Below are positions 45,038 through 56,298 of a DNA stretch of 64,000 nt, one piece after another. The translations under genes and the position numbers were made by a program. How positions within the stretch are numbered: position 1 is the first letter of the stretch; every line of letters starts with the position of its first letter. A model generated the notes under the pieces. The model was not told where the DNA came from. It ran no database searches and saw only the letters and a list, made by a program, of their open reading frames with translations. Location: the NCBI RefSeq assembly GCF_001619985.1, contig NW_017264201.1, positions 310,001 to 374,000 on the forward strand. Reading direction: 5' to 3'. This DNA comes from Xylona heveae TC161. Taxonomy: Eukaryota; Ascomycota; Xylonomycetes; Xylonales; Xylonaceae.

Positions 45038-48000
45038 TTAGGCATAGCCATGAGCTTGCAGCCACTCGAGCACCAGCTTTTCATCCCTTTCCTTATAATT
45101 TGCATTGGCGCGTACAGTATCGGAGATGACCCCAAGAGTCCGGTCGTAGCCACGGTTGTCCTTGCCCTCAAAAAATTTGGCAATGTCTTGTCCAACCTCA
45201 TGGCTAGCAAACTTCGACAGTCCCATTTTCAAGAATCTATCAATCACTACCGAGTTGGCAGCAAGTTTTGGATGAATGGCATCCCACTGTGTTTTAATGT
45301 ATTGCCACAAGTGAATGCGAGCCTTCGAGTTTGCCCCAAGAGAGGCAGCGCCACTGTGGAGATCTTGCACGGCGACTTTGTCGGAGAAAAGGAAATCTAA
45401 ATAGTTGTTGGCGAGCTCTGCCGTGTCGACACGCCCCATGGCCTGCAAAGCAATTTCCTTTCCATCAATTGCAGTTGTCTTCAGATACTGTTCCTTGACG
45501 GCTTCGTATTCTGCTGCTCCACCCTCCGTGACAATAGTGCGGAACACGGCAAGACGGAGATTTGGATGTACAGCTGCCTGATCCTTGCCAGAGCTGTAGA
45601 GTTGAAAGCGTCTCCTTGCCTCGGAAATTACGCTAAAGACACATGTTAGTAATAAACAATAGATACAAGAAAAAGTTTCAACTGACCTTTGATGGCCTGC
45701 GCCACCTGCGCTACTAATAAGCAAGGCGCGGAGCTGGCCGGTCAAGAAATCTTCATTGGGAGTGAATTCCCAGCAGATGGCCTCTGTTGCTGGCGAAATT
45801 AGTTGTAATGTAAAGTTTTTGAGCCCTTTTGACACCTGCTCATTGTCCGAGAATATCGAGCGCACGTTGGCGAGGGCTGAGATCACTTGAGCCCACACAC
45901 TACCTATTGTCAGCGAGAAGAAACAATCACGGGTACAGGAAATGAGCCAAAACACACAGGTAATTCTTCTCTCCCTTGAAACCCTCAACAAAAGCAAGCA
46001 ATCCAGCCGTTGTGCCGTCACCAGCAATAGCAAGGGCTGCGGCATCGCCGATCAGTCCAATCTTGTCTTCAGCGGACAGGTTCTCGCGGGCATTTCCAAG
46101 CTTAGCCAGTCGTTGAGGGGGGTAGTTGGTGCGGAAGAATCCAGTTTGATTTACATTGAGCTTGTAAAAGCTCTCGTCTAGATCGCGGAGTGTTTCCTCC
46201 TTTGATGAAAAGGCTCCCGCCGCGCTTCCTGTCGGCTTGCTTGCAGTCTTAAGGCCAAGAGGTATCCACCAAGTAGTCTCGTCCTCGGTCTCTTTGACGT
46301 CTCCAGTGGACAAGAAACGCGACTGACGAATCGTAATCTGTCCGGGCTCTTCGGCAACAGTAACAACCGGGAACCCAATCTTTTTGATCCAGTTGTGCTG
46401 CGGAGTTTAGTAATATTCCCATACATCAATTTCAGGGTTCACTCACCATAAATCCGTTGACATCTTGCTTGGATGTCTGGCTTACAGCTGTCCACAAATC
46501 GTCGGTTGTAGCATTTCCTACACTGGTGTGAACGTACGTAGAAGATAAATGGAAAGTAATTCGTACCATAAGCATGGCTCTTGAGATAGTTCGAGACGCC
46601 CTGTAAGAATGTCTTTACTCCGAGGTAGGCGCTGAGCATCCGGATCACAGAACTGCCCTTCAGGTAGCTGATCGCGTCAAAGACTTGATCAATCTCTAAT
46701 GCATCTTTTACAGGAACCTCAATCGGATGTGAACCACGGAGAGAATCCAGTTGGAATGCTGATTGAACAGACTCAGTCTAGGTTAGAACTCATGGTCAGC
46801 ATGGCACATTCTCGGCAGAGCAAAGTACCTTGGGGCATGCGACGCACAACAAACTGTGCCCAGACATTCCATTCTAACGGCATATTAGTATCCAGCTTGT
46901 CATATTTTCACAGCCACAGCACTAACCGGGATAGAGATGGTCAATGGCGAGCCAGCCAACCCAAGTGGCAAATCCTTCGTTCAACCATAGCTCGCTCCAC
47001 CAATCCATAGTTACCAGATTCCCAAACCATTGGTGAGCCAGTTCTAAACTTAGAGTCAGTTATCTTGCGAGTTTCTAAACTAGCAAAGTTCATACCATGA
47101 GCCACAACATAAGCAACGCGGTTCTTATATTTGGCGTCAGACTTTGCTTCATCAAACAAAACGGCGGTGGTGCGGTAGGTGATCAGACCCCAGTTCTCCA
47201 TTGCGCCGTGAGACTAGCAAACTTGGTCAGCTACATAACTGTTTGCAAACACTGCTTTAGATTCAGGGGGAACATATAGCGGTCTACATGGTTAGCGAAG
47301 CCGCCCATGGACGAAAAACAAACTTGTCATGAATGAACGGGTGAGCAGCTTACAAATTCATGTACTGCTAGTAAGTCGACCTTTGGCAGTGGGTAGTCAA
47401 TCCCAAAGACCTATAAATATTTGAGTATAGGCTCCCCGGACGTGGTAGGTTTGGCTTCCTTGGGGCTTACATCTGAGAAATAATCGACTATTTGATGGGC
47501 ATTTTGAAGTGCGAATTTTCCTTGCTCCTTCAGGCCCTTTGTCGTGTAGACTCGCACTGGGAGGTTGACGCCGTTGTATTTGCGCTTCGTGAAATCTTCG
47601 ACGTATTCAAAATCGCCAAAAGCCCAGGCCAGAAGCTAGAAACGTGTTAGCACAGATTGGATGGTTTTATCCTTGCAATTCGGATATCCTACATAGGTGC
47701 TCATAACGGGGGTTCGTTCGAACGAGACAATCTTAAGACTGTCTTTGCTGCTCTTGACAGTCTCCTTTTCCGGCATGTTGCTCAAAGCTGTCTGGTCCGC
47801 GGGGATCTCGATATCAAAATCAAATGTCGCCTTCAAGTTCGGCTCGTCGAAGCAGGGAAAAGCACGTCTCGCATCGCATGATTCGAATTGCGTGCTGAAC
47901 ATATAATGATGCTCAGCATCTCTAGGAACGGATGCCACATGCGGTGCAGCTGGCTTATATTTGGACCGATAGAAACCCGCCATCTTGTTGTTCATCGTAC

Positions 48001-48453
48001 CGCTGAAATTGATCACCAATATGGCCTTGGAGGAAGTAGGAAGCTCAGTAGGAAACTCAAGCCTGACCCGTTGTGAAGTCTCATCGTAGGAGATGTTGGA
48101 CGCCCGAATCGCATGTTGCGCTATCAAATGCACTTCTGTTAGACATTGTGATGCCAACAAGCTGTGAAAATAAAGCTTACTTTTAGTGTGCTCCGTAAAG
48201 ACCTCGGCATCATGCAACTTCAATTCGAGAGAGTTGAGGACAATTTCCGCAGTTTTCTTTTGGATAGCAGTGTCTATTTTTACAGTCCCTTTGTAACTGA
48301 AAGAGCCGCCCAGTTCCAAGTCATAGAGGGAAATGGCATAATGAATGGGCTTTACCCTGCAAGGCGAAACAAACAATCAGTAGTGGCATTAGTAATGTAT
48401 CGGGGGTGAGTGTCGTACGCATCCGGCAGGACATCACGGTCTTTGCCTGCCAT
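45038..48453 (-). CDS. APE2: M1-family zinc aminopeptidase (Ape2/Aap1 type), 13 exons
   Basis: 883-residue metallo-aminopeptidase removing N-terminal residues from peptides. Exons (high to low): 48453-48419, 48356-48181, 48120-47693, 47635-47471, 47410-47354, 47213-47096, 47043-46927, 46873-46848 (26 nt), 46777-46567, 46517-46447, 46397-45958, 45899-45687, 45632-45038. The sum is exactly in frame. Exopeptidase motif HGAMENWG is near residue 290; zinc motif HELAH at 326-330 has its second ligand Glu349 in LNEGF. Intron 6 falls inside the Glu codon of HELAH. The 26-nt exon uses donor GTGCGT to give [19 protein letters not shown]; a later GTACTT breaks the frame. The C-terminal ERAP1-like helical domain is complete, ending WLQAHGYA. 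The start [15 protein letters not shown] is standard; a frame reading MPSGAAVRFRFVRSFSRHL just upstream might be part of an alternative mitochondrial leader. Confidence 0.92.
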
Positions 48454-49666
48454 TGTGCAAGGTCTATTTGGCAGAGCTTTTCAAATTTCACTGTATATGA
48501 ATTGAGATGGCGTGAGAAGCTCCGCACAAAACGGAAGCGAACAGCTGCTCCTGAGGGCACGACTCCGGCGTTGAAAGCTCCCTGAATAAGAGAAAGGAGC
48601 CAGGAAGGGAAAGAGCAAAGTCAATCTTGGAGGGCAGAGCCAGTCTAGTTCTAACCTTGGAAAGAGTCCATGGATTGAAATTTAACCAACAAATGTAAGA
48701 AGTGAAGCTCCTCTCACGAGACTGGAATTGAACCTGATGTTTGCTTTCTCGGAATATTGGTACCCCGCGAGCCGTTCAAGCCCCGCATGGTGTTATCAGG
48801 TACCAGTATGTAATGTACCGACGCAAAGCGAAGCCAGGCAAGAGCTACACCACCAAACTTGGAGTAATCGTGTGAGCTCTACTCCGTATACCATGCCCCT
48901 CCCTCTTGAGCCTAAATTAAGGTAAATTACGGGGCCTGCTTCGGCTGGTTTAGCTGAGAGTAGAGCGAATTCCTTCGGTCTCGAGACTTTCGTCTAATGT
49001 GGCTCAAACCATAGGCTTCAAGGTCATAATGGGCTTGGAGATCAACACGCTCTTGTATCGCATCGTATATCTTTTTCTTAATGAAATTCGCAGCAATTAT
49101 CGTGCATGCTATTGATTTGCAAGTCCTTTAATCTTCCTGCACTGATCACACCTCTTATTCACTAGAAAATCCGTGCGTTAATACACAAAGTTGAAAGATA
49201 TGTTGAACGTATGGCAGCGTTTGCCTAGCACATTTGAAACAGAATCCAGAATACGAGATTGTAAGCTTCAAAGGTATATTTGGGAAATGCTCAGAATTGA
49301 AGCTTGCTCTATAGTAATATGCTGCGGTCAAAGGCCGTTTTCACGGTACAGTCATATCATGCCCTCTTGTAGGTTGAGGTTCCTTGAAAACCGGGACCGG
49401 AGCGCAACCGAAGGGCATTATCCAATCATATGCGAGGATGACAATAGCTTGGGCCTCGAGCTTAAGCGAGCTTGTGCAGACTTGTTACACCTCTTGCTCT
49501 TCATTTCGCACTTCAATTGTTCCCATTCTTCCTCTTCATCTCCTTCTCATCCAATTCATCTACTTCTCTCCCATCTCACTTTATTCCATTTTTTTTCACA
49601 CCCTCTGTTAGCCTGAATCGCTCCTCAACTATCTGAAGTTGTGGGTTCTGGATTTAATCCATCAAA
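48454..49666. promoter_or_regulatory. Bidirectional promoter of aminopeptidase and Scd6
   Basis: 1.2 kb between divergent starts. The side nearest Scd6 (49490-49620) is CT-rich, as in long fungal leaders. No gene recognised. Confidence 0.55.
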
Positions 49667-51866
49667 ATGTCCGAGTTCATCGGGTTGGTTGTCCGTCATC
49701 GCTCAAGGTGACCATTGCAGCTAAGTACAGGTCTATATCAGATCACGCATCTCTCTTGTTTCCAAGAGTGATATCCGGTCCGTGGCATCAATCTAGGCAT
49801 GTTTGGGGATCACTCTCGTGCTGATGCTCCATCAGTTATGTCGGAACCCTTCACGACATCAACTCTGACAAGTCGACTGTTGCTCTTGAAAACGTCGTAT
49901 CGTTTGGCACCGAGGGCAGACGAAGTAATCCAGAGGATGAAGTTGGCCCCTCAGACACGGTGTACGACTATATTGTCTTCAGAGGCAGCGACGTGAAAGA
50001 TTTGCGGATTGAAGAGCCTCCGAAGGAGAACAAACCGCCACCTGTCCCCAATGATCCTGCCATCTTAGGTGTAAGTGTCGCTCGCCTCCCATCTTTTCTG
50101 TTTCCTCGACTGGGTGATGAAACATTTCGGATGTAAACCTTTTAATTTTCTCCGAGAGCGCAAAAACCGTGTGGAGATTTCCGTTGCCTTCCTTCTGACA
50201 GTCGACTGTTTTATTTTCTTTTTGCGATCCTACAAGTTTTATCTGGACCGAGCTGATATACGGTCCTTTGCAGAGTGGTTCTCGGCCATCCCCGGCGCCG
50301 CAGCACCCTATCCAGCCACAACAAGAAAGGCAAACTCAACCCCCACCGTTCCAGCAGCAACCTCCTTTCCCGTACTATTACCCTCCGTTGCCTGGACAGA
50401 GATTTGGACCGGGCGCTCCTCAGGCGGGCTTTCCTCCAGGGCCGGGCTTCCCTGGCATGCCCTATGGCGCCCCTCCTGGTTGGTATCCTCCACCCGGACA
50501 GGGCTTTCCTCAAGCTCCAGGACCATTTCCGCCTGGACAAGGTCCCGTTGGTCCTCAAGGCCAGCGACCTTTGCCAGAGACTCAGCCGCAGCCTCAAGCG
50601 CAAGGCTCTCAATCGTCACCTGAGCAGCCAAGTCAGGCTCCTGCAGGCAGCACGGGTCTTAGCAATGATGTGAAGGCTCTGCAAGACCAAAGTTCCAGCG
50701 CGCAGGCAAAGCCTTCGATTTCTGATGTTGCACGTGGTGTAACTTCCACTGGACCACCTCCACCTTTGGAGTCGAAGCCTGACGTTGCCACTGCCCTTGC
50801 ATCACCCAACGCAGCTAACAAACACCTTGCTGCCTCTTCCAAGCCTACCTCCGACGCCTTTAGGAATGGAAGAATAGTGCCGGCCGTGCCTTTGCAAGCT
50901 GGCGCTGCCAAAGGCCCCTCATCTGGCGGTCCTGCTTCCGTCTCTCCATACAATGTTCTGCCGCAGCCCGGCCCGGGTGCAGAGGCAGCTCTGGCACACG
51001 GTCACTCTCAACCTAGTTCTGGCATGAAGCAGGTAGCGTCAGATGTTCCTGTCCCTGTGACTTCGTATAATGTCCTACCACAGCCGTTGGCGAAACCTGG
51101 GCACCCAACTTCCAATGCTGCGTTGGAGTATCAGAATGCCACAAAAGCTGCGACTGCCGCTGTTGCAGCGGCGATGGCTAAATTGCCCCCGGCTCCCGGT
51201 CAAAAGCAGCCGCAGCCAACTGACGGTGCTGTTGATAATCTAACTAGGAGAGTTCAAGAAATGAGGACTTCAGACGCTGCCCGAAACCAACGCCAGGCGA
51301 ACTTTGGAGTTAGTCACCGGGGCGGTGCCCGTGGCGGACGCCACCATGGTCCTCATGGGCACAAGATTGAGGTTCCGACTACTGATTATGACTTTGCCTC
51401 AGCAAACGCCAAATTCAACAAACAGGATCTGGTGAAGGAGGCTATTGCAACGGGCTCGCCGTCGGGCACACCTGGCGAGTCGACACACGCGAATGGTGTT
51501 GGGGAGGATCCCTTCGAACACGCTGCTCCAAGCGCGGAAAGCACTTCTGCTTCCACTGTCTCTTACAACAGAACTAGTTCGTTTTTCGACAACATCTCTA
51601 GTGAAAGCAGGGACCGAGAAGAAGCCTCTGGCAAACGCCTTGGTGGTCGTGAATGGAGAGGAGAGGAGATGAAGAAGAACATGGAGACCTTCGGCCAAGG
51701 TAGCGTCGACAGTGGCTACCGCGGAGGATATCGAGGCAGGGGAAGAGGCAGAGGTACCGGAAGAGGGAGAGGGGGTTTCCAAAGTTATCGCGGCAACAGA
51801 GGTAACCAGAGAGGCGGTCGGGTCAATCCAGCTGCAATTAACACCACAGTGGCCGCTGACTTCTAG
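49667..51866 (+). CDS. SCD6: LSM14/Scd6-family mRNA decapping activator and translation repressor
   Basis: 626-residue P-body protein. Exons: 49667-49683 (17 nt), 49742-49777 (36 nt), 49836-50070, 50274-51866. The two tiny exons together give MSEFIGSRISLVSKSDIRYV, the start of the LSm14 domain (about residues 1-95; VGTLHDINSDKSTVALENV, DYIVFRGSDVKDLRI). A long Pro/Gln/Gly-rich linker (100-320) follows with PGQRFGPGAPQ-type runs. The FDF segment is at about 462-480 (VPTTDYDFASANAKFNK), the FFD box at about 527-540 (YNRTSSFFDNIS), the TFG box near 560-570 (EMKKNMETFGQGS), and the end is an RGG tail (YRGGYRGRGRGRGTGRGRGG). The complete LSm-FDF-FFD-TFG-RGG order makes the call firm. Two internal SPYNVLPQP/SYNVLPQP copies occur near 330 and 370. 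Confidence 0.95.
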
Positions 51867-52675
51867 GGGCCTTTCGCCAGTATGGCCTTGAAAGTTCGGT
51901 ATTGATGCCAACGAAAATATCTGACGATTTTCTTTTCCATTGTAACTTTAGCCGCGCGTTGGTTGGAAATGTTCACTGCCATCAACGAAAAAACTGAAAC
52001 ATACTTTGCCACGACAATTTACTGGGCAGGTGATGTGCTTGTATCATGTGGGATCTTTTCAATCTTTAGGTAGTTACGACCAATTTCACGCCTGTTAGGG
52101 ATGCTATTTCATACCTTGGGCCGGGTTGGGGCGCTTTTTATGGACTTTATAGCTAATGAGTCGATTTCGCGAAAGTCAAATGGTTGAATTGTCTCAAACC
52201 GACTGATGCAGTTTGGGGAAAATGGAGTTGATGAATAGGCTTTAATCAATTCTTCTGCGTCTGAAGTCTTGCGAATGATTCTCATCCAATTCTTGCCATT
52301 GTGTTGTACTATCGTCAAATATGACTGGGTACATTGCTAGGGAAATACTTTGTGGTAACTGGTCACGCGCTCGCCGCTGGGGCAATGATAAGATAATCGA
52401 CTAATATCGGAGATTTAGCGTTTCGGGGTCCAGGACTCCGTCCTTGTGAGCCTACGTAATTCCGTCACTTTCCATCCTTAGTAAACATTGCTTAGGCAGC
52501 GCAGCATGTGTCGCGGCCTACAACAATCCGCGCTTCCTTGACAACTAGAGCAATAATATGCCTCAGGATATATATTAACTATTCTTATCGTCTTTTTGAT
52601 TTCTCTTCTGATGCTTGATTGAAGATATCTATAATCCTCAGGGCCCAGCCACGATTTCTATTGAACAATTTCCAC
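51867..52675. other. Intergenic between Scd6 and the WLM protease
   Basis: 809 bases. A 69-codon minus-strand frame at 52318-52109 has ordinary composition but no recognisable domain, so I do not call it a gene. Otherwise Scd6 3' end and protease promoter. Confidence 0.5.
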
Positions 52676-53776
52676 ATGGCCGACGCAAAAGTTGAAGCGC
52701 CGTTTGCCCCAGAAGCCAATCTACAATCCGAAATCGGTGACCAAGATGTCCAACTCACAATAACTTATCATGGTGACCCGATTACCTTCGGTTTCCCTCC
52801 AGACGGGACTATTGAGGACCTCTCGACGGCAGTGGCCGAAAATCTCCTCGTTCCGGCATCAAATCAGAAATTCATGATCACGCCTAAAGTCGGAGTTCTG
52901 CGACCACCGTTCAAGGATCCGAGTCTGTCTCTCTCGTCACTATCATCCAAGAAGATAGTTCTGATGGGCAGCACTTCTGCAGAAGTCGCATCAGTCGAGA
53001 CGTTAGTCGCTGAATCCCGGTCACGCCCGATTCGGCGGAGTGGAAGAGTTGGAGGAGCAACAGGCCCTATCCAGCCCGCGGCACCCGCACGGCGACGAGA
53101 TTGGAAGCGCGAGCAAGAAGAAGCCATATATACATTCACAACACTCCGGCCTCTGCCATACCTACCACGGCCTGAGCGCTCTGAGCGCTTTCTCGCGCGC
53201 CTTCGCGACGATCCAGGCATCAAAGCGACCATGCGGAAACACAAATGGACTGTGCCGCTCCTGACGGAAATGGATCCCGCGGCACATACAACGCATGAGT
53301 CGCGAACACTCGGACTGAACCGCAACCGCGGAGAAGTAATCGAACTGCGTCTGCGCACCGACGCTTACGACGGATACCGCGACTACCGGACCATCCGCAA
53401 CACGCTGTGCCACGAGCTCGCGCACAATGTCTGGGGAGAGCACGACCGCAACTTCTGGGAACTGTGCAAGCAGATTGAGCGCGAAGTAGAAAGCGGAGAT
53501 TGGCGATCCGGTGGACATGCTCTGTCCGACCAGGAATTTTATAATCCGGACGACGACCAGCTGGACGCGACAGACCAGGTTGCTGATCATGGCGGTTGGA
53601 GCGGTGGCGAGTTTGTTCTCGGCGCTGGTTCTGCGGCTGCCACGCAACAGCCGTCCGGTGCAGGAGCACAGAATACTAATCCTCTTAGTCGTCGAGAAAT
53701 TCTTGCCCGCGCTGCGGAAGAGCGGTTCAAGCAGCAGCAACAACATGGCAAGCCTGGAAACGAAGCAGGCTCGTAG
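52676..53776 (+). CDS. Ubiquitin-like plus WLM-domain metalloprotease (Wss1-like)
   Basis: 366-residue intronless protein with an N-terminal ubiquitin-like fold (about 22-95: QLTITYHGDPITFGFPPDG, TIEDLSTAVAENL) and a WLM zinc-metalloprotease domain (about 140-285). The active-site motif is CHELAHNVWGEHDRNFW near residue 244, that is HExxH with the third ligand His eight residues on. Other WLM signatures are FTTLRPLPYLP, LARLRDDPGIKATMRKHKW, LTEMDP and LGLNRNRGEVIELRLRTD. WLM proteins related to Wss1 process SUMO- or ubiquitin-linked proteins and DNA-protein crosslinks; the Ubl-WLM arrangement is a separate branch from yeast Wss1 itself. The C-terminal 70 residues are Gly/Ala/Gln-rich and disordered. 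The ATG chosen directly precedes the Ubl; the frame is open a little further upstream without another ATG. Confidence 0.9.
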   Translation: MADAKVEAPFAPEANLQSEIGDQDVQLTITYHGDPITFGFPPDGTIEDLSTAVAENLLVPASNQKFMITPKVGVLRPPFKDPSLSLSSLSSKKIVLMGSTSAEVASVETLVAESRSRPIRRSGRVGGATGPIQPAAPARRRDWKREQEEAIYTFTTLRPLPYLPRPERSERFLARLRDDPGIKATMRKHKWTVPLLTEMDPAAHTTHESRTLGLNRNRGEVIELRLRTDAYDGYRDYRTIRNTLCHELAHNVWGEHDRNFWELCKQIEREVESGDWRSGGHALSDQEFYNPDDDQLDATDQVADHGGWSGGEFVLGAGSAAATQQPSGAGAQNTNPLSRREILARAAEERFKQQQQHGKPGNEAGS

Positions 53777-55153
53777 CGATACGATATTACTTTCCTTTTT
53801 AATTCCTAATTTCTCTCCTTTATATTTTCTTATTTTTCTCCCTTTTCCGATGATATACACTATTTAGTTTACCCTTGATGCTGTCCTTCGTTTCTCTTTT
53901 CTGTTCCCGTTTTGGGTTCTTCGGTATGTAAATCATAGCTTGCGTTGGATCGACTGGGTTGCCTGTATTCGATTGGAGCACATTGGACTACCTAGCTTTT
54001 GGCGTTTGCAAGGACATTCCAGCAAATATTCTTTCAGGCAGCGACATTTTTATATTCCCTTTTGGTCTTTAGTACTCTTGTTTGATAGAGAAGAGCCAAG
54101 ATATAGTTTGGCGATCTTCGTACATCACGACCCATACCATGATTGAGATTTGGACAACTGTGTATTCATATTCTTCGAAGACCTCTTAGCATCATACTTT
54201 CGTCGTTAATCCACTTGATCACTATGAGATATTTTCCCTTAATAGTAATTGGAGTAGAATAACGTGGGATATAATGTTGTCATTTAGCGGAATTTTGTAA
54301 AATGACGAAAAGCGATTGATTCAGCTATTGTATGATCGTAAGTCAAATATTCAAGGTAGATTCTAATCCATAAGACGAGACTGAGAATAAGGGCACGATA
54401 TGACAGGTGCGCTTATAGAAATGCTCGCAGAACTTGACATACTGAAAAGTCAAACTTAAAAAAAAAAAAAGAAAGAAAGAAAAAAAGAAAGAGAAAAGAG
54501 AGGAAATATAAAAGAAAATAAATTAATCACTGGACAAGCAACGGTTACAATAAATGCTCAATTTTGACCAAAGTGTCAGGACAGAGGTCTTCTGCAAAAG
54601 GTATCTGAGATGCTTGGCTACCATTTACCGTGTCGAATCCTCTACTGCACACGCGCATATTCTGATTTCCGAACCACATCCAACGCCAACAATTTAGAAA
54701 AAAAAAAAACAAAAAGGGTTGTAAGATGCGTGACAGGAATTCTGCGAATAACTGATCCTACAAGGGGGAGCAGGACATCCCCTCAAGTCAATTGAGAAAA
54801 GGAAAAGCAGGAGCAGACTTTCGCAGCAAAAGTACCGGGGCACCCGAAATAACGCCGACGCTATGCTTTCATTATGCAAAATAGGCAAACCAGTTTCTTG
54901 AGAGGAGGCAGCAAGAGCCTTGGAATTGGTGAATGAGCGCCAGGGTTCGCCCCTGGTCGTGGTTGTATTATGCAGGCATCCGTGCAATGCTTCCTTGCCC
55001 GAACGAATCAACGTCTCCCTCCATTTTGCGTGCGGAAGGTGTTCGAGCCAGGGCGACCATTTGATCCTCTCCGAGAAATGAACACTTTGAGAAAAAGAAT
55101 TGCTGAGAAGCAAAATCTTCCATGCTAGAGAAGGTTTCCTGCTTGTGGCCAAC
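53777..55153. other. Convergent spacer between WLM protease and LicD gene
   Basis: 1.4 kb, AT-rich, with an A/GAAA purine tract at 54460-54500 and an A run near 54698-54710. Minus-strand frames at 54694-55185 run past the LicD stop in another frame and are not supported as coding. Confidence 0.55.
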
Positions 55154-56298
55154 TCAAAAGTCAGGCATCGCTTGTCGACGGCCAAGTCGGTTTCTCTTAT
55201 TGTTCTCTTTCTTTTCCTCCTCGGGGTCTTTGGCCCAGTGCTTCAAAGTGGCGTTCCAAGTGTGTCTATGGATGGCAAGTCAGCAAATGTGATAAAGGTG
55301 GAATAAAAATAGAGGAGGGGTTGGTCCATACCCCTCGTAATGTGTCAGGCTCATGGCCTTGTGCTGATACTCCTCGACCAAGATCTTGTCATAGTTGTAC
55401 GGAATCAGCGCAGGCACTCCCTCAAAGATACTTTCCCGCATGGGGTAGAGGTCAGTCGTCTTGTAGCGGTGGTAGTTTTTGCAGCTCCAGATTCCCGGCG
55501 CAATGTCTGGATGAGTTTCGCTGAGGCCAGTGATATCAATGTACAAGCCGTTTCTTACGTCAATCCAGCGCGCATCAATGACATTGTTTCCGTCCCCGCG
55601 AGTACGTTCAATCGCCCAGGGGTTGACGTCCAAGAAATACTGGCGCTGCACCTTCTTGTCTTCCGAAACGTAGTTGTGCGTTGTGTAGTTTAGGTTATCC
55701 CCCAGGTAATCAAGTGTAGCGCCGGAAACCTGGGTGTCGAGATCCCAGTCCCAGGGAAGCATCTAGAACAGAATGAGATGTTAGCCGCAGCAATTTCGAA
55801 TACGAGGACCTATCCTTGTTCGCGCATACCTGTCCGTTCCACCACCATCCGAGTAGCGTGCCGTGGGCGATCCAGGTTTCGATGCCCATTTTTCGAAAGG
55901 TGATCAGATAGGCGCGCACCATATGGAGTAAGGTGTCGGCTCTTTCGTCGTAAGAGAGCTGGTTTTTGAAGAATCTTCTGTCATAGTGGTTCAAGATGTC
56001 GCCGTCACTACCAGTATTTGTCAGTATTCGGGTTTGATAAGTGAGCCTGCCAACCGCGCGTCCTCGCAGCATACAGGCAATCTCAAGGAAAGGTAGAAGA
56101 CGAACCCAGCCTCGACTGCGAGCAGAAGCAAATTAGTAATGTGTTCGCTGTCCAGTTCACTTTATCAATCAGTCAGAGCTTACAAAAGTATTTGGTGTCA
56201 TCATCTCTTGCTTCAAGTGATGACGCTTCGCCAAGTCTGCCCGCTGCCAGCACTGCCAAGGCCATTGCCAACTTGATACCCACCGAAGCCAACCTCAT
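55154..56298 (-). CDS. LicD-family protein (Mnn4/fukutin-like), secretory pathway
   Basis: 281-residue protein of the LicD nucleotidyltransferase-like family; fungal members act in phosphate transfer to glycans (Mnn4-type). Exons: 56298-56184, 56115-56106 (10 nt), 56007-55830, 55762-55332, 55265-55154. The N-terminus is a signal peptide or anchor (VGIKLAMALAVLAAGRLGEA). Family motifs are KYFFEAGDGDILNHYDRRFF, MVRAYLITFRKMGIETWIAHGTLLGWWWNG, the metal-binding PWDWDLDTQV (Asp106, 108, 110), GNNVIDARWIDVRNGLYIDI and THYEGHTWN. The 10-nt exon is needed to join TTTT to GGTGAC in frame; its GTTCGT donor is weak. The last exon ends in a basic tail (KENNKRNRLGRR). Identity as LicD is firm; the substrate is unknown. 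Confidence 0.86.

Noticed and set aside
52109-52318. 69-codon minus-strand frame
   Set aside because: Composition is ordinary but there is no domain or context; kept only as a note in the spacer entry.
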